Source of the DNA: Nonomuraea coxensis DSM 45129
GTDB taxonomy: Bacteria > Actinomycetota > Actinomycetes > Streptosporangiales > Streptosporangiaceae
DNA: 64,000 bases
Reading direction: 5' to 3'
Assembly (NCBI RefSeq): GCF_019397265.1
Contig: NZ_CP068985.1
Span: forward strand, 3,018,501 to 3,082,500
Under the pieces are notes generated by a model, which worked only from the letters and a program-made list of their open reading frames with translations, did no database searches and was not told the origin of the DNA. Shown one piece after another: positions 39,668-48,223 of the stretch. Every line of letters begins with the position of its first letter. Position 1 is the first letter of the stretch. Both the position numbers and the translations under genes were made by a program.

Positions 39668-40339
39668 ATGATGCGAGCCATGACTGACGTGAACGTGAGC
39701 GGGCTCTCCATCGGCATCCTCGGCGGCACCGGCGACCAGGGGAAGGGCCTGGCGCGGCGGTTCGCGCTGGCCGGGCATCAGGTGCTCATCGGGTCCCGCA
39801 GCGCCGAGCGCGCCCAGGAGGCGGCCGGGTCCATCGGGGCGGGCGCGCGCGGCGCGGCGAACGCCGACGTCGCCACGGAGGCCGACCTCGTGATCGTGGC
39901 CGTCCCGTACGAGGGGCACAAGGCGTTGCTGGAGTCGCTGCGCGCCGAGCTGGCCGGCAAGATCGTGGTGGACTGCGTGAACCCGCTCGGCTTCGACAAG
40001 CAGGGCGCCTACGCGCTGCCCGTGGCGGAGGGCAGCGCCGCGCAGCAGGCCGCGGCCGTGCTGCCGGACAGCCGGGTGGTGGCGGCCTTCCACCACGTCT
40101 CGGCGGTCGTGCTGATGGACCCCGCGGTCGACAAGGTGGACCTCGACGTGCTGGTGCTGGGCGACGACCGCGAGGCGACCGACACGGTGCAGGCGCTGGC
40201 CGCGGTGATCCCGGGGGTGCGCGGCGTCTACGGCGGGCGGCTGCGCAACGCCCACCAGGTCGAGGCGTTCACCGCCAACCTCATCTCGGTCAACCGCCGT
40301 TACAAGGCGCACGCCGGTCTCCGGATCACCGACATCTGA
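39668..40339 (+). CDS. npdG: NADPH-dependent F420 reductase
   Basis: A 223-residue protein of the Fno/NpdG family, which transfers hydride between NADP(H) and coenzyme F420. The NADP motif is SIGILGGTGDQGKGLARRFALAGHQVLIGSRS, where GTGDQG and SR match the family; IVVDCVNPLGF and HHVSAVVL follow, close to the F420 site. I use the ATG at 39668 because GGAGGG lies eight bases upstream; an ATG at 39680 is possible. A TTGACA is at 39603-39608. This gene supports an F420-using actinobacterium. Confidence 0.9.
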   Translation: MMRAMTDVNVSGLSIGILGGTGDQGKGLARRFALAGHQVLIGSRSAERAQEAAGSIGAGARGAANADVATEADLVIVAVPYEGHKALLESLRAELAGKIVVDCVNPLGFDKQGAYALPVAEGSAAQQAAAVLPDSRVVAAFHHVSAVVLMDPAVDKVDLDVLVLGDDREATDTVQALAAVIPGVRGVYGGRLRNAHQVEAFTANLISVNRRYKAHAGLRITDI

Positions 40340-40342
40340 GGG

Positions 40343-40948
40343 TCACAGCCAGCCGGCGTCCTCGGCGACGCGGATCGCGTCGATCTTGTTGCGGGCGCCG
40401 GTCTTGGTGATGGCGGCCGTCAGGTAGTTGCGCACGGTGCCTGAGGACAGGTGCAGGCGGGCGGCGATGTCCTCGGCGGACGCGCCGCGCGCCGCCTCCT
40501 TGAGCACGGTTGCCTCGCGCGGGGTGAGCGGGCTCTCGCCGTACTCCATCGCGGCCGACACCAGCTCGGCGTCCAGCACCCGGAGGCCCGCCGCGGTCCT
40601 GCGCACGGCGTCGGCCAGCCGCTCGCCGGGGGCGTCCTTGACGAGGAACGCCTCGATCCCGGCGGCCAGCGCGCGCCGCATCTGGCCGGGCCGGCCGAGC
40701 GCGGTGAGGACGAGGATCCGGCAGGACGGCAGGCGCTCGCGCAGCTCGGCGGCGGCGGTGATGCCGTCGAGCACGGGCAGGTCGATGTCCACGATCGCGA
40801 CGTCGGGGCGGGTCCGCAGCGCGGCGGGCACGATCTCGTCGCCGCGCGTCACCTCGGCCGCGACCTCGATGTCGGGCTCCAGGCGGAGCAGGGCGGAGAG
40901 CGCGGCCCTGATCATGTGCATGTCCTCGGCCAGCAGGACCCTGATCAC
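40343..40948 (-). CDS. NarL/LuxR-type response regulator
   Basis: A 201-residue response regulator of the DesR/LiaR group. Receiver: acidic residues Glu8-Asp9, phospho-acceptor Asp54 in VDIDLP, Thr in VLTAL and Lys in VKDAPGE. LuxR HTH: LTPREATVLKEAARGASAEDIAARLHLSSGTVRNYLTAAITKTG. The GTG start overlaps the stop of the histidine kinase gene by 4 bp (GTGA), so the pair is co-translated. The ABC exporter genes upstream on the same strand are plausible targets. Confidence 0.94.
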   Translation of the reverse strand: MIRVLLAEDMHMIRAALSALLRLEPDIEVAAEVTRGDEIVPAALRTRPDVAIVDIDLPVLDGITAAAELRERLPSCRILVLTALGRPGQMRRALAAGIEAFLVKDAPGERLADAVRRTAAGLRVLDAELVSAAMEYGESPLTPREATVLKEAARGASAEDIAARLHLSSGTVRNYLTAAITKTGARNKIDAIRVAEDAGWL

Positions 40949-42045
40949 GCGGGCACCTCCATGGCCAGCACGAAGCCGCCGTCGCCGGTCGGGGCGGCGG
41001 CGCAGGAGCCGCCGGCCTGGGCGGCGCGCTCGGCCAGCCCGGTGAGCCCGCCGCCGGCCGCTCCGGGGCCGGGAGGGGCGCCGTCGTTGGCGATCTCCAG
41101 CCGCGCCTTCCCGCCGCCGGCCGAGGTGGTGATCGTGCAGACGGTGGCCCGGCTGTGCCGCAGGACGTTGGTGACCGCCTCGCGCACGCCCCAGGCCAGC
41201 GCCTCCTCCGAGGGGCGCGGCAGCGTCACGGCGGCCAGGTGCGCTTGGCAGCTCACGCCGGACGACTCCAGCAGCGCCCTCCCGCGGTCCACCTCGCCGG
41301 CCAGCGACATGGCCCGGTAGCCGCGGGCGACCCGGCGCACGTCCTGGGCGGCCTCTCTCGCGACCCGTACCAGCTCGCCCATCTCGGTGCGGGCCGAGCC
41401 GGGGTCGCGGTCCAGCAGGCGGGTGGCGAGGTCGCCCTTGAGCGCGATCGCGGTGAGGCTGCGCCCGAGGCCGTCGTGCAGGTCGCGGGAGATGCGCAGC
41501 CGCTCCTTGAGCACGGCGGCGTCGGCCAGCCCGGCCCGCGCCCGCGCCAGTTCGGCCGCGGTCCTGGTCAGGCGGACCAGCGCGTACGTCATCGCCCCCG
41601 TCGTCGGCACGCTCACCACGTAGAAGGCGGTGATGACGGCGAGGCCGGGGCCGCTCCACAGGATGAACCCCTCGTACGCCATCGCGGCCCCCACCAGCGC
41701 GCACCCCCACCCCAGCGGCAGGTACACCAGCAGCGTCCCCGCCAGCATCGGCGCGGCGACGGCCGAGAAGCCGCTCGGCAGCAGGAGGTCCGGCAGGTAC
41801 GTGGCCACCGCCTGCAGCACGACCAGCAGCGGGAAGCGGGCGGACCGCTCGCCGCGCAGCGCCGCCCGCATGTTGAGGTGGTGGGTGCCGACGACGGCGA
41901 GCATGACGAGGCCGGCCGCCGCGCCCCAGCCCACGCCGAACCGGAAGTACAGCAGCGCGATGACGGTGTACGCGACCGACACGGCCGTGATGAGCACGAT
42001 CGCGAGCCGTCCGGCCGGAACGGGAGGCGCCGAGGTGGAGAGCAC
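40945..42045 (-). CDS. NarL-type sensor histidine kinase (HisKA_3)
   Basis: A 366-residue membrane sensor kinase with about five TM helices in residues 13-165, a short coiled coil (VRLTRTAAELARARAGLADA), then HisKA_3 with the phospho-acceptor His in ERLRISRDLHDGLGRSL (about residue 190), and a HATPase_c domain (WGVREAVTNVLRHSRA, ANDGAPPGPG, GGGLTGLAERA). No extracellular sensor domain is present, so it probably senses the membrane, as do LiaS/DesK-type kinases. The partner regulator overlaps its stop. An exporter (42074-43716) precedes it on the same strand by 28 bp, a typical BceAB-like or DesKR-like context. Confidence 0.93.
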   Translation of the reverse strand: MLSTSAPPVPAGRLAIVLITAVSVAYTVIALLYFRFGVGWGAAAGLVMLAVVGTHHLNMRAALRGERSARFPLLVVLQAVATYLPDLLLPSGFSAVAAPMLAGTLLVYLPLGWGCALVGAAMAYEGFILWSGPGLAVITAFYVVSVPTTGAMTYALVRLTRTAAELARARAGLADAAVLKERLRISRDLHDGLGRSLTAIALKGDLATRLLDRDPGSARTEMGELVRVAREAAQDVRRVARGYRAMSLAGEVDRGRALLESSGVSCQAHLAAVTLPRPSEEALAWGVREAVTNVLRHSRATVCTITTSAGGGKARLEIANDGAPPGPGAAGGGLTGLAERAAQAGGSCAAAPTGDGGFVLAMEVPA

Positions 42046-42073
42046 AGCCGATTATGTCCCTTTTGTGGTGGTG

Positions 42074-42793
42074 TCAGGACCGCCGGGGTTCCCAGCGGAA
42101 CCACAGCCGCAGCGCCACGAGCCCGGCCGCCGCCCACCCCGCCAGCACCAGCGTCGCCCGGACCGGTTCGCCGGTGCGCACCGCGTCCACGACCACCGAG
42201 GTCGGCAGCAGGTCCAGCGCGGGCCGCAGCCACGACGGCAGCGGGATCGGCCCCATCGCGCCCGCCGTCACCCCGGAGAGGAGGAAGACCGGCATCGTGT
42301 ACGCCGCCGCCAGCTCCGCCCGCGGCACCGCCGCCGTGTACGCCGCCCCGAGCAGCGCCATCACGGCCGAGCCCGCCGCCGTGACCAGCGCGAACACCAC
42401 GACGTCCGCCGGCGGCGCCACCCCGGCGGCCAGGCGCACGGCCACCGCGCACCCCACGATCACCGCGAACGTCTGGGTGGCGTTGGAGCCGATCTGCCCG
42501 GCCAATATCTGCCCGTCGGTCAGCTCGGTCGCCCGCAGCCGCTTGAGCACGAGCTGGTCGCGGCGGCCGGTCAGCGCGACCGTGATGTTCATGAACGCGG
42601 TGATCGACAGCACGACGGCCAGCGTGGCGGGGAACAGCTCGGCCGCGGCGGCCGGGCCGTCGGCCCGTACGTGCCGCATGAGCAGCGGCATCCCGATCGA
42701 CAGGCCCACGGGCGTGACCACGGAGGCGAACAGCATGGGCTTGTCCCGCCAGAACAGGCGGACGCCGAGCCGGTAGGTGGCGGCGAGGCTCAT
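42074..42793 (-). CDS. ABC-2 type transporter permease
   Basis: A 239-residue ABC-2 family permease with six predicted membrane helices, for example LFPATLAVVLSITAFMNITVAL, TQTFAVIVGCAVAVRLAAG and VVVFALVTAAGSAVMALLGAAY. The typical RRDQLVLKRLRATEL cytoplasmic motif contacts the ATPase. Its ATG overlaps the ATPase stop (ATGA). With the ATPase and the following two-component genes it forms a four-gene leftward unit, likely a regulated export system for a drug or lipid-active compound. Confidence 0.9.
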   Translation of the reverse strand: MSLAATYRLGVRLFWRDKPMLFASVVTPVGLSIGMPLLMRHVRADGPAAAAELFPATLAVVLSITAFMNITVALTGRRDQLVLKRLRATELTDGQILAGQIGSNATQTFAVIVGCAVAVRLAAGVAPPADVVVFALVTAAGSAVMALLGAAYTAAVPRAELAAAYTMPVFLLSGVTAGAMGPIPLPSWLRPALDLLPTSVVVDAVRTGEPVRATLVLAGWAAAGLVALRLWFRWEPRRS

Positions 42794-43716
42794 CGGACGC
42801 CTCCCGCCCGCGAGAGCGCCGCGTCCCCGCCCGGGCCGGGGAAGGCGAGGTCGAGGAACAGGTCCTCCAGCGTGGCCTGGCGCACCTCCAGGCCCGCCAG
42901 CCGCAGCCCACGCCCCGCGGCCCAGGTCAGCAGCGTCTGCGCGGCCAGGTCGGGGTCGTCGGCGCGGCACACCGCCCGCCCGTCCTCGACCGCGACCGGC
43001 AGCGGCAGCTCCCCGGGGTCCACGTGCGGGGGCAGCAGGAACGACACCCGCCCGGCCCGCCCGGCCAGGGTCTCGGCCATGCCGCCCGCGGCCACCACGC
43101 GGCCCGCGTCCATGATCGCCATGCTGCCGGCCAGGCGCTGCGCCTCCTCCAGGTAGTGGGTGGTCAGCAGGATCGTGACGCCCTCCGCGGCGAGGCCGCG
43201 GACGACGTCCCAGGTGGCCGCGCGCGCCTCCGGGTCCATGCCGGCGGTCGGCTCGTCGAGGAACAGCACCCGGGGCCGGCCCAGCAGGGCCAGCGCCAGG
43301 TCCAGCCGCCGCCGCTCGCCGCCGGAGAGCTGCCGCACCCGCACGCCCGCCCGCCCGGACAGCCCGGCGAGCTCCAGGGCCTCGGCGCGCGGGCGGGGCG
43401 CGGCGATGAAGCCCCGCCAGATGTCGACGGTCGCGGCCACGGTCAGGTCGGGGAAGAACCCGGCCTCCTGCAGCATGATCCCGGTGCTCCGCCGCAGGGC
43501 CGCGCGGGCGGTGTGCGGGTCGAGGCCGAGCACCCGTACCTCGCCCGCGTCGGCCCGCTGGAACCCGGCCAGCACCTCGACCGTCGTCGTCTTGCCCGCG
43601 CCGTTCCTGCCGAGCAGCGCGAAGACCTCCCCCTCGGCCACCTCGAACGAGATGCCCCGCACCGCCTCGAACCCCTGATGGCTCTTCCTGAGCCCGCTGA
43701 CCCTGATCGTCGTCAT
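42790..43716 (-). CDS. ABC transporter ATP-binding protein (DrrA-like)
   Basis: A 308-residue ABC ATPase. Walker A GRNGAGKTT (about 36-44), Q-loop MLQEAGFFP, signature LSGGERRRLDLA, Walker B VLFLDEPTAGMDPEA, switch His in LLTTHYLEEAQRL. The about 80-residue C-terminal extension (after residue 225) is the regulatory domain seen in drug and polyketide exporters. It precedes the permease gene with a 4-bp overlap and starts the ABC-kinase-regulator unit. Confidence 0.92.
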   Translation of the reverse strand: MTTIRVSGLRKSHQGFEAVRGISFEVAEGEVFALLGRNGAGKTTTVEVLAGFQRADAGEVRVLGLDPHTARAALRRSTGIMLQEAGFFPDLTVAATVDIWRGFIAAPRPRAEALELAGLSGRAGVRVRQLSGGERRRLDLALALLGRPRVLFLDEPTAGMDPEARAATWDVVRGLAAEGVTILLTTHYLEEAQRLAGSMAIMDAGRVVAAGGMAETLAGRAGRVSFLLPPHVDPGELPLPVAVEDGRAVCRADDPDLAAQTLLTWAAGRGLRLAGLEVRQATLEDLFLDLAFPGPGGDAALSRAGGVR

Positions 43717-43762
43717 GACTCCGACTGTGGCCCGGCGGGCACTCCCGGCGGCAGTGAGGAAT

Positions 43763-44473
43763 TCACGACTTGCGCGACGATCTCAGCAGCGCGTCGGTGA
43801 CGGCCTCGGGCTCGACGAGCTGGTGCAGGTGCAGGCCGGGCAGCCGGGTCACCGGCCAGCCGCGCCTGGCGGCCTCCCCGGCCACCCCGTCGTACGGCGG
43901 CCCGAACCACAGGCAGGAGCACCGGACCTCGTCCCACCCGGCGGGCACCGGCACGGACTGGGTGTAGTAGGCGAGCGGCAGCCGCGGCTGCTCGGCCGTC
44001 ACCCGCGCCCGCACGGCCGGGTCGGGCAGCATGGGCGCCACGTCCTCCTCGTCCCACCAGTCGGTCCAGCGCGGCAGCACGCCGTCGGGGCCGGCCAGGC
44101 CGCGCAGGAACGGCAGGAACCCCTCCTCGGCGATCCGTACGAGACCGGAGGGCGGCGGGATGTGGGCGTCGGCGAACACGCACGCCACCACGCGCTCGCC
44201 CAGACCCTCCTTGATCACCGGCACGAAGAACCCGGCGTTGCTGTGCGCCACGAGCACGAGTGGCGCCGCAGGCCCGGCGTCCCTCACCACGGCGTCCCTC
44301 ACCGCGGCCACGACGCGCGGCCAGTAGGGCGGCCCGCCCGCCGCGATGCCGGTCAGGTCGGGGACCACGACGGCACGGCCGCGCCGCTCCAGGGACTCCG
44401 CCACGGGCGCCCAGGTCGAGGGGCCGACCGAAGGGCTGTGCACAAGTACGAAGGTCGTCTCCACGCCCTCCAC
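43763..44473 (-). CDS. Alpha/beta hydrolase
   Basis: A 236-residue protein with FVLVHSPSVGPSTWAPVAESL at the start (the HG-type oxyanion strand) and nucleophile elbow LVAHSNAG (AHSNA in place of GxSxG, so the serine is present). A possible acid is in the WFGPPYD region, and the His is likely in LPGLHLHQLVEP. It is GTG-initiated, 4 bp after the MocR stop on the same strand, so may be co-transcribed with it. The substrate is unknown. Confidence 0.82.
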   Translation of the reverse strand: MEGVETTFVLVHSPSVGPSTWAPVAESLERRGRAVVVPDLTGIAAGGPPYWPRVVAAVRDAVVRDAGPAAPLVLVAHSNAGFFVPVIKEGLGERVVACVFADAHIPPPSGLVRIAEEGFLPFLRGLAGPDGVLPRWTDWWDEEDVAPMLPDPAVRARVTAEQPRLPLAYYTQSVPVPAGWDEVRCSCLWFGPPYDGVAGEAARRGWPVTRLPGLHLHQLVEPEAVTDALLRSSRKS

Positions 44474-44477
44474 ACTC

Positions 44478-45911
44478 TCAGACGATCAGGGTGTGCCGGG
44501 ACGCCGCGCGGCCCGTTCCGCCGAAGGCCGCCCAGGCCAGGGCCAGGTTGTTCACCGCTCGCGAAAGCTCGTCCGCGGGCAGCAGGAAGTGCAGCCGCAT
44601 GCGGTCGGCGTGCCCCCCGAGCGGGTCGAACGAGCGGCCGGGCGGCACCGCCACCCCGTGCCTGAGCGCCACCTGCGCGAAGGCGTCCACCTCGCCGCGC
44701 GGGACGCGCACCCAGATGGTCTGGCCGCCCCTGGCCGGCTCGAACGTCCACGACGGCAGCCGGTCGCGCAGCTCGGCGCACAGGAGGTCGTGGCGGGCGG
44801 TGAGGTCGCGTACCCGCTGCCCGCGCACCTCGTCGAGGCGGCGCAGCAGCGCGGCGGCGGCGAGCTGGCTGACCACCTCGCCCCCGAGGTCGTGCACCGC
44901 CCGCAGCCGCGACAGCCGCGACACCAGCGGGGCGGCGGCCCGGATCCAGCCGACCCGCAGCCCGCCCCAGACCAGCTTGCTCATCGAGCCGACGGTGATC
45001 ACCTGCTCGCCCCGCCCGAACGCGGCGAGCGGCGGCGGCGCCGGGCCGGAGAAGCACAGCTCGGCGCAGACCTCGTCGTCCACCAGCGGCACGTCGTGCT
45101 CGGCGGCGAGCGCCGCCAGCCTCCGCCGCTGGGGGACCGGCATGATCGCGCCGTCCGGGTTGCGCGCGGTCGGGACGAAGTAGGCGAGGGCGGGCCGCCG
45201 CTCCCGCAGGGCCGCGCCCAGCCCCTCGGGCGTCACCGGCCGGACCACGGCGGCCGCGTGCCGGAACACCTCCAGCGCCCCCGGGTACGTCGGCGACTCG
45301 GTCAGCACGGTGTCGCCGGGCGCCACGAGGAGGCCGGCGAGCAGCGTGAGCGCCTGCTGGGCGCCCGTCGTCACCAGGATCTCCCCGGGCTCGGTGGGCA
45401 GCCCGCGCCCGGTGTAGTACGCGGCCAGCGCGGCCCGCAGCACCGGGTTGCCGGCCGGCTGGTAGCCCAGGTCGCGCAGGCCGGACAGGGCGCGGGCGGC
45501 CTCCTCGTACGCCTCACGCAGCGCCTCCGGCGGGTCGTCGGGCGCGGCGCAGGTGAGCAGCGCGACCCCGTCCGGCGGGTGCAGGATGTGCAGCAGCAGC
45601 GGGTTGGCGGGCACGCCGTCGGCGGTCCTGCTGGCCGGCAGGTCGAGCGCGGCCACCCGGGTGCCGCTGCCCTGGCGGCGCACCACCCGGCCCTCCTGCC
45701 GGAGCAGGTCGTACGCGGCCACCACGGTGCCCCGGCCCACCGCCAGCCGCCCGGCCAGCACCCGGTCCGGCGGCAGCGGCTCGCCCGGCGGCAGCACGCC
45801 GTCGTCGATCAGCGCCCGGAGGCGGGCGGCCAGCAGCAGGTAGAGCGGGCCGCGCCCGGACGCCCAGCGGCCCAGCAGGTCGACGAGGTCGGCCAGATTG
45901 GACCCATTCAT
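44478..45911 (-). CDS. MocR-type GntR/aminotransferase regulator
   Basis: A 477-residue protein. Residues 20-85 are a GntR winged HTH (PLYLLLAARLRALIDDGVLPPGEPLPPDRVLAGRLAVGRGTVVAAYDLLRQEG). From about 115 it is a fold-type I aminotransferase domain with the PLP lysine in VGSMSKLVWGGLRVGW, LVDDEVCAELCF (Asp) and PTARNPDG. MocR proteins sense PLP or amino acid-PLP adducts. The gene is divergent from a Cys/Met-metabolism PLP enzyme; a perfect 8+8 bp inverted repeat (45912-45935) directly before its ATG is the likely operator. The start ATG lies in the ATTGG...CCAAT repeat. Confidence 0.93.
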   Translation of the reverse strand: MNGSNLADLVDLLGRWASGRGPLYLLLAARLRALIDDGVLPPGEPLPPDRVLAGRLAVGRGTVVAAYDLLRQEGRVVRRQGSGTRVAALDLPASRTADGVPANPLLLHILHPPDGVALLTCAAPDDPPEALREAYEEAARALSGLRDLGYQPAGNPVLRAALAAYYTGRGLPTEPGEILVTTGAQQALTLLAGLLVAPGDTVLTESPTYPGALEVFRHAAAVVRPVTPEGLGAALRERRPALAYFVPTARNPDGAIMPVPQRRRLAALAAEHDVPLVDDEVCAELCFSGPAPPPLAAFGRGEQVITVGSMSKLVWGGLRVGWIRAAAPLVSRLSRLRAVHDLGGEVVSQLAAAALLRRLDEVRGQRVRDLTARHDLLCAELRDRLPSWTFEPARGGQTIWVRVPRGEVDAFAQVALRHGVAVPPGRSFDPLGGHADRMRLHFLLPADELSRAVNNLALAWAAFGGTGRAASRHTLIV

Positions 45912-45935
45912 GAGCCAATTCTGCCGGATTGGCTC
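45912..45935. promoter_or_regulatory. MocR operator candidate: GAGCCAAT-N8-ATTGGCTC
   Basis: GAGCCAAT (45912-45919) and ATTGGCTC (45928-45935) form a perfect inverted repeat with an 8-bp spacer. A third ATTGG half-site at 45897-45901 forms a second inverted repeat with CCAAT, overlapping the first codons of the MocR gene. Three spaced half-sites between divergent genes fit a MocR-family operator. Confidence 0.65.
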
Positions 45936-45970
45936 TCAACCGGGGCCGCCGCTCGGGAGATCCTGGCGGT

Positions 45971-47188
45971 ATGACCGATCACCGCCCAGAGACTCCGCGC
46001 CCAGAGACGCCGCGCCCGGAGACTCCGCGCCCAGAGACCAGAACCGTGCACATCCCGCAGGCGCCGGTGGACGGCAGCCGCCCGATGACCGTGCCGATCT
46101 ACCAGACCTCCGGGTTCTCCTTCTCCGACCCGGCCGTCATGGCCGAGGCGATGGGGAGCCCGACCGGCCCGTTCGTCTACTCGCGCTACACCAACCCCAC
46201 CGTCCGCTCCCTGGAACTGGCCGTCTCAGGGCTTGAGGGCGGCGCGGGCGCGATCGCCACCGGCTCCGGCATGAGCGCGATCAACACCGTGCTGCTCGGC
46301 CTGCTCAGGCCCGGCGACCACCTCATCGCCCAGCGAGCGCTGTACGGCGGCACCTCGGCGATGCTCAGCGAGCTCGCGGCGAGGTTCGGCATCTCCGTCA
46401 CGCACGTGCCCGGCGACGACCCCGCCGCCCTGCGCGCCGCCCGGCGGCCGGAGACCAGGCTCGTCTACCTGGAGACGATCAGCAACCCGACGGCGCTGGT
46501 CGCCGACCTGCCCGGCATGTGCGCGGCGGCCCGCGAGCTCGGCCTGCTGTCCGTGGTCGACAACACCTTCGCCACGCCGATGCTGTGCCGGCCGATCGAG
46601 CACGGGGCCGACGTCGTCGTGCACTCCACCACCAAGTACCTGTCCGGGCACAGCGACGTCGTCGGCGGCCTGGCCGTCATCGCCGACGCGGGGCTGTACG
46701 AGCGGGTCTGGCACTTCGCGATCGAGCTGGGGGCCTCTGCCGACCCGTTCGCGGCCTGGCTGGTGGTGCGCGGGCTGCAGACGCTCGCCCTGCGGATGGA
46801 GCGGCACTGCGCCAACGCCGAGTACCTGGCGACGCGGCTCGCCGCGCACCCGGCGGTGACGGCGGTGCACTGGCCGGGGCTGGCCTCGCACCCGTCGTAC
46901 GAGCTGGGGCGCAAGCTGCTGCCCGGGTTCGGCGGGGTGTTCTCGTTCGACCTGGCGGGCGGGCGCGCGGCGGGGGAGAGGTTCATGAAGGCGGTGCGGC
47001 TGGCGGTGCTCGCCCCCTCGCTCGGCGGGGTCGAGACGCTGGTCATGCACCCGGCGACCACCTCGCACCGCTCGCTCACCGCCGAGGAGCTGGCGGCGAA
47101 CGGGATCGGCGAGGGCACCGTGCGGATCGCGGTCGGCATCGAGCACCCCGAGGACCTCTGGGCCGACGTCTCGCAGGCGCTCGCGTAG
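45971..47188 (+). CDS. Cys/Met-metabolism PLP-dependent enzyme (gamma-lyase/synthase family)
   Basis: A 405-residue member of the MetB/MetC/MGL family. Seen: PIYQTSGFSFSD, YSRYTNPTVRSLE, GGAGAIATGSGMSAINTVLL, YGGT, VDNTFATPML (cofactor Asp), VVHSTTKYLSGHSDVVGG (Schiff-base Lys) and LAPSLGGVETLVMHPA. The residue pattern does not settle whether it is methionine gamma-lyase, cystathionine gamma-synthase or gamma-lyase. An N-terminal tail of four RPETP repeats (a 15-bp tandem repeat, about 45986-46041) precedes the fold. It is divergent from a MocR regulator and 38 bp ahead of a threonine dehydratase gene. Confidence 0.92.
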   Translation: MTDHRPETPRPETPRPETPRPETRTVHIPQAPVDGSRPMTVPIYQTSGFSFSDPAVMAEAMGSPTGPFVYSRYTNPTVRSLELAVSGLEGGAGAIATGSGMSAINTVLLGLLRPGDHLIAQRALYGGTSAMLSELAARFGISVTHVPGDDPAALRAARRPETRLVYLETISNPTALVADLPGMCAAARELGLLSVVDNTFATPMLCRPIEHGADVVVHSTTKYLSGHSDVVGGLAVIADAGLYERVWHFAIELGASADPFAAWLVVRGLQTLALRMERHCANAEYLATRLAAHPAVTAVHWPGLASHPSYELGRKLLPGFGGVFSFDLAGGRAAGERFMKAVRLAVLAPSLGGVETLVMHPATTSHRSLTAEELAANGIGEGTVRIAVGIEHPEDLWADVSQALA

Positions 47189-47226
47189 CCTGCGAGCGTA
47201 CAGTCCGCGCTCACCCGGGAGAAGTC

Positions 47227-48162
47227 ATGATCACCGATGGGACCGCCGTCACCCGTGAGGACGTCGCCGCCGCCGCCCGGCGCATCGCCGGGCTCGTGCT
47301 GCGCACGCCCGTGCTGGAGGTCTCACCGGGGCTGTTCATGAAGCTGGAGCTGCTGCAGCACTCCGGGTCGTTCAAGGTGCGCGGGGCGTTCAACCGCATC
47401 CTGTCGGCGGGCACCCTCCCGGACAGCGGCGTGATCGCGGCCAGCGGCGGCAACCACGGGCTGGCGGTGGCGTACGCGGCGCGGACGCTCGGCGTGCGGG
47501 CCGAGATCTTCGTGCCCGAGGTGACCAGCCCCGTCAAGGTGGCGGGGCTGGCGGCGCTGGGCGCGCACGTCACCCAGACCGGGGCGATCTACGCCGAGGC
47601 GGCGGAGGCGGCGGCCAAGCGCGCCGCCGAGACCGGCGCGCTGTCCGTCCACGCCTACGACCAGCCCGAGGTGATCGCCGGGCAGGGCACGACCGGGCTG
47701 GAGATCATGGAGCAGACCGGCGGCGTGGACACCGTGCTGGTGGCCGTCGGCGGGGGCGGCTTCGCGGCCGGCATCACCCTCGCCACCGGCGACGCCGGTG
47801 GCGGCGGGCCGCGGATCGTGGCCGTCGAGCCCGAGCTGATCCCCACCCTGAACGCCGCGCTGCGGGCCGGCGAGCCGGTGCAGGTCGGGGTGAGCGGGGT
47901 GGGCGCCGACGCCCTGGGCGCCAGCAGGATCGGTGGGCTGGCCTTCGGCGTCCTGTCCGCGCCGCGCGTGCGCAGCGTCCTCGTGCCCGACGAGGCGATC
48001 GTCGCGGCGCGGCGGGTCCTGTGGGAGCGGCACCGGCTGGTGGCCGAGCACGCGGGGGCGGCGGCGTACGCGGCGCTGCTGTCGGGGGCGTACCGGCCGG
48101 AGGACGGGGAGCGGGTGGCGGTCGTCGTCTGCGGCTCCAACACCGACCCCGCCGGCCTCTGA
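47227..48162 (+). CDS. Threonine/serine dehydratase-type PLP enzyme
   Basis: A 311-residue fold-type II PLP enzyme. The PLP lysine is in HSGSFKVRGAFNRI, the substrate loop is ASGGNHGLAVAYAA, and the phosphate cradle is VAVGGGGFAAG. It lacks the ACT regulatory domain of long IlvA proteins, so it is the catabolic or serine/threonine ammonia-lyase type. ATG start with GGGAGA upstream. It follows the Cys/Met PLP gene, probably in one transcript, suggesting joint amino-acid breakdown to 2-oxobutyrate. A hairpin terminator follows. Confidence 0.92.
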   Translation: MITDGTAVTREDVAAAARRIAGLVLRTPVLEVSPGLFMKLELLQHSGSFKVRGAFNRILSAGTLPDSGVIAASGGNHGLAVAYAARTLGVRAEIFVPEVTSPVKVAGLAALGAHVTQTGAIYAEAAEAAAKRAAETGALSVHAYDQPEVIAGQGTTGLEIMEQTGGVDTVLVAVGGGGFAAGITLATGDAGGGGPRIVAVEPELIPTLNAALRAGEPVQVGVSGVGADALGASRIGGLAFGVLSAPRVRSVLVPDEAIVAARRVLWERHRLVAEHAGAAAYAALLSGAYRPEDGERVAVVVCGSNTDPAGL

Positions 48163-48170
48163 CCTCACCG

Positions 48171-48203
48171 GGGCGCGCCGCCCCGCCGCGGGACGGCGCG
48201 CCC
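48171..48203. terminator. Convergent hairpin between dehydratase and panB
   Basis: GGGCGCGCCG (48171-48180) pairs perfectly with CGGCGCGCCC (48194-48203), loop of 13 bases. Located between the stops of convergent genes at 48162 and 48224. Confidence 0.7.
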
Positions 48204-48223
48204 GGGGATCAGCTGCCCGGAGA

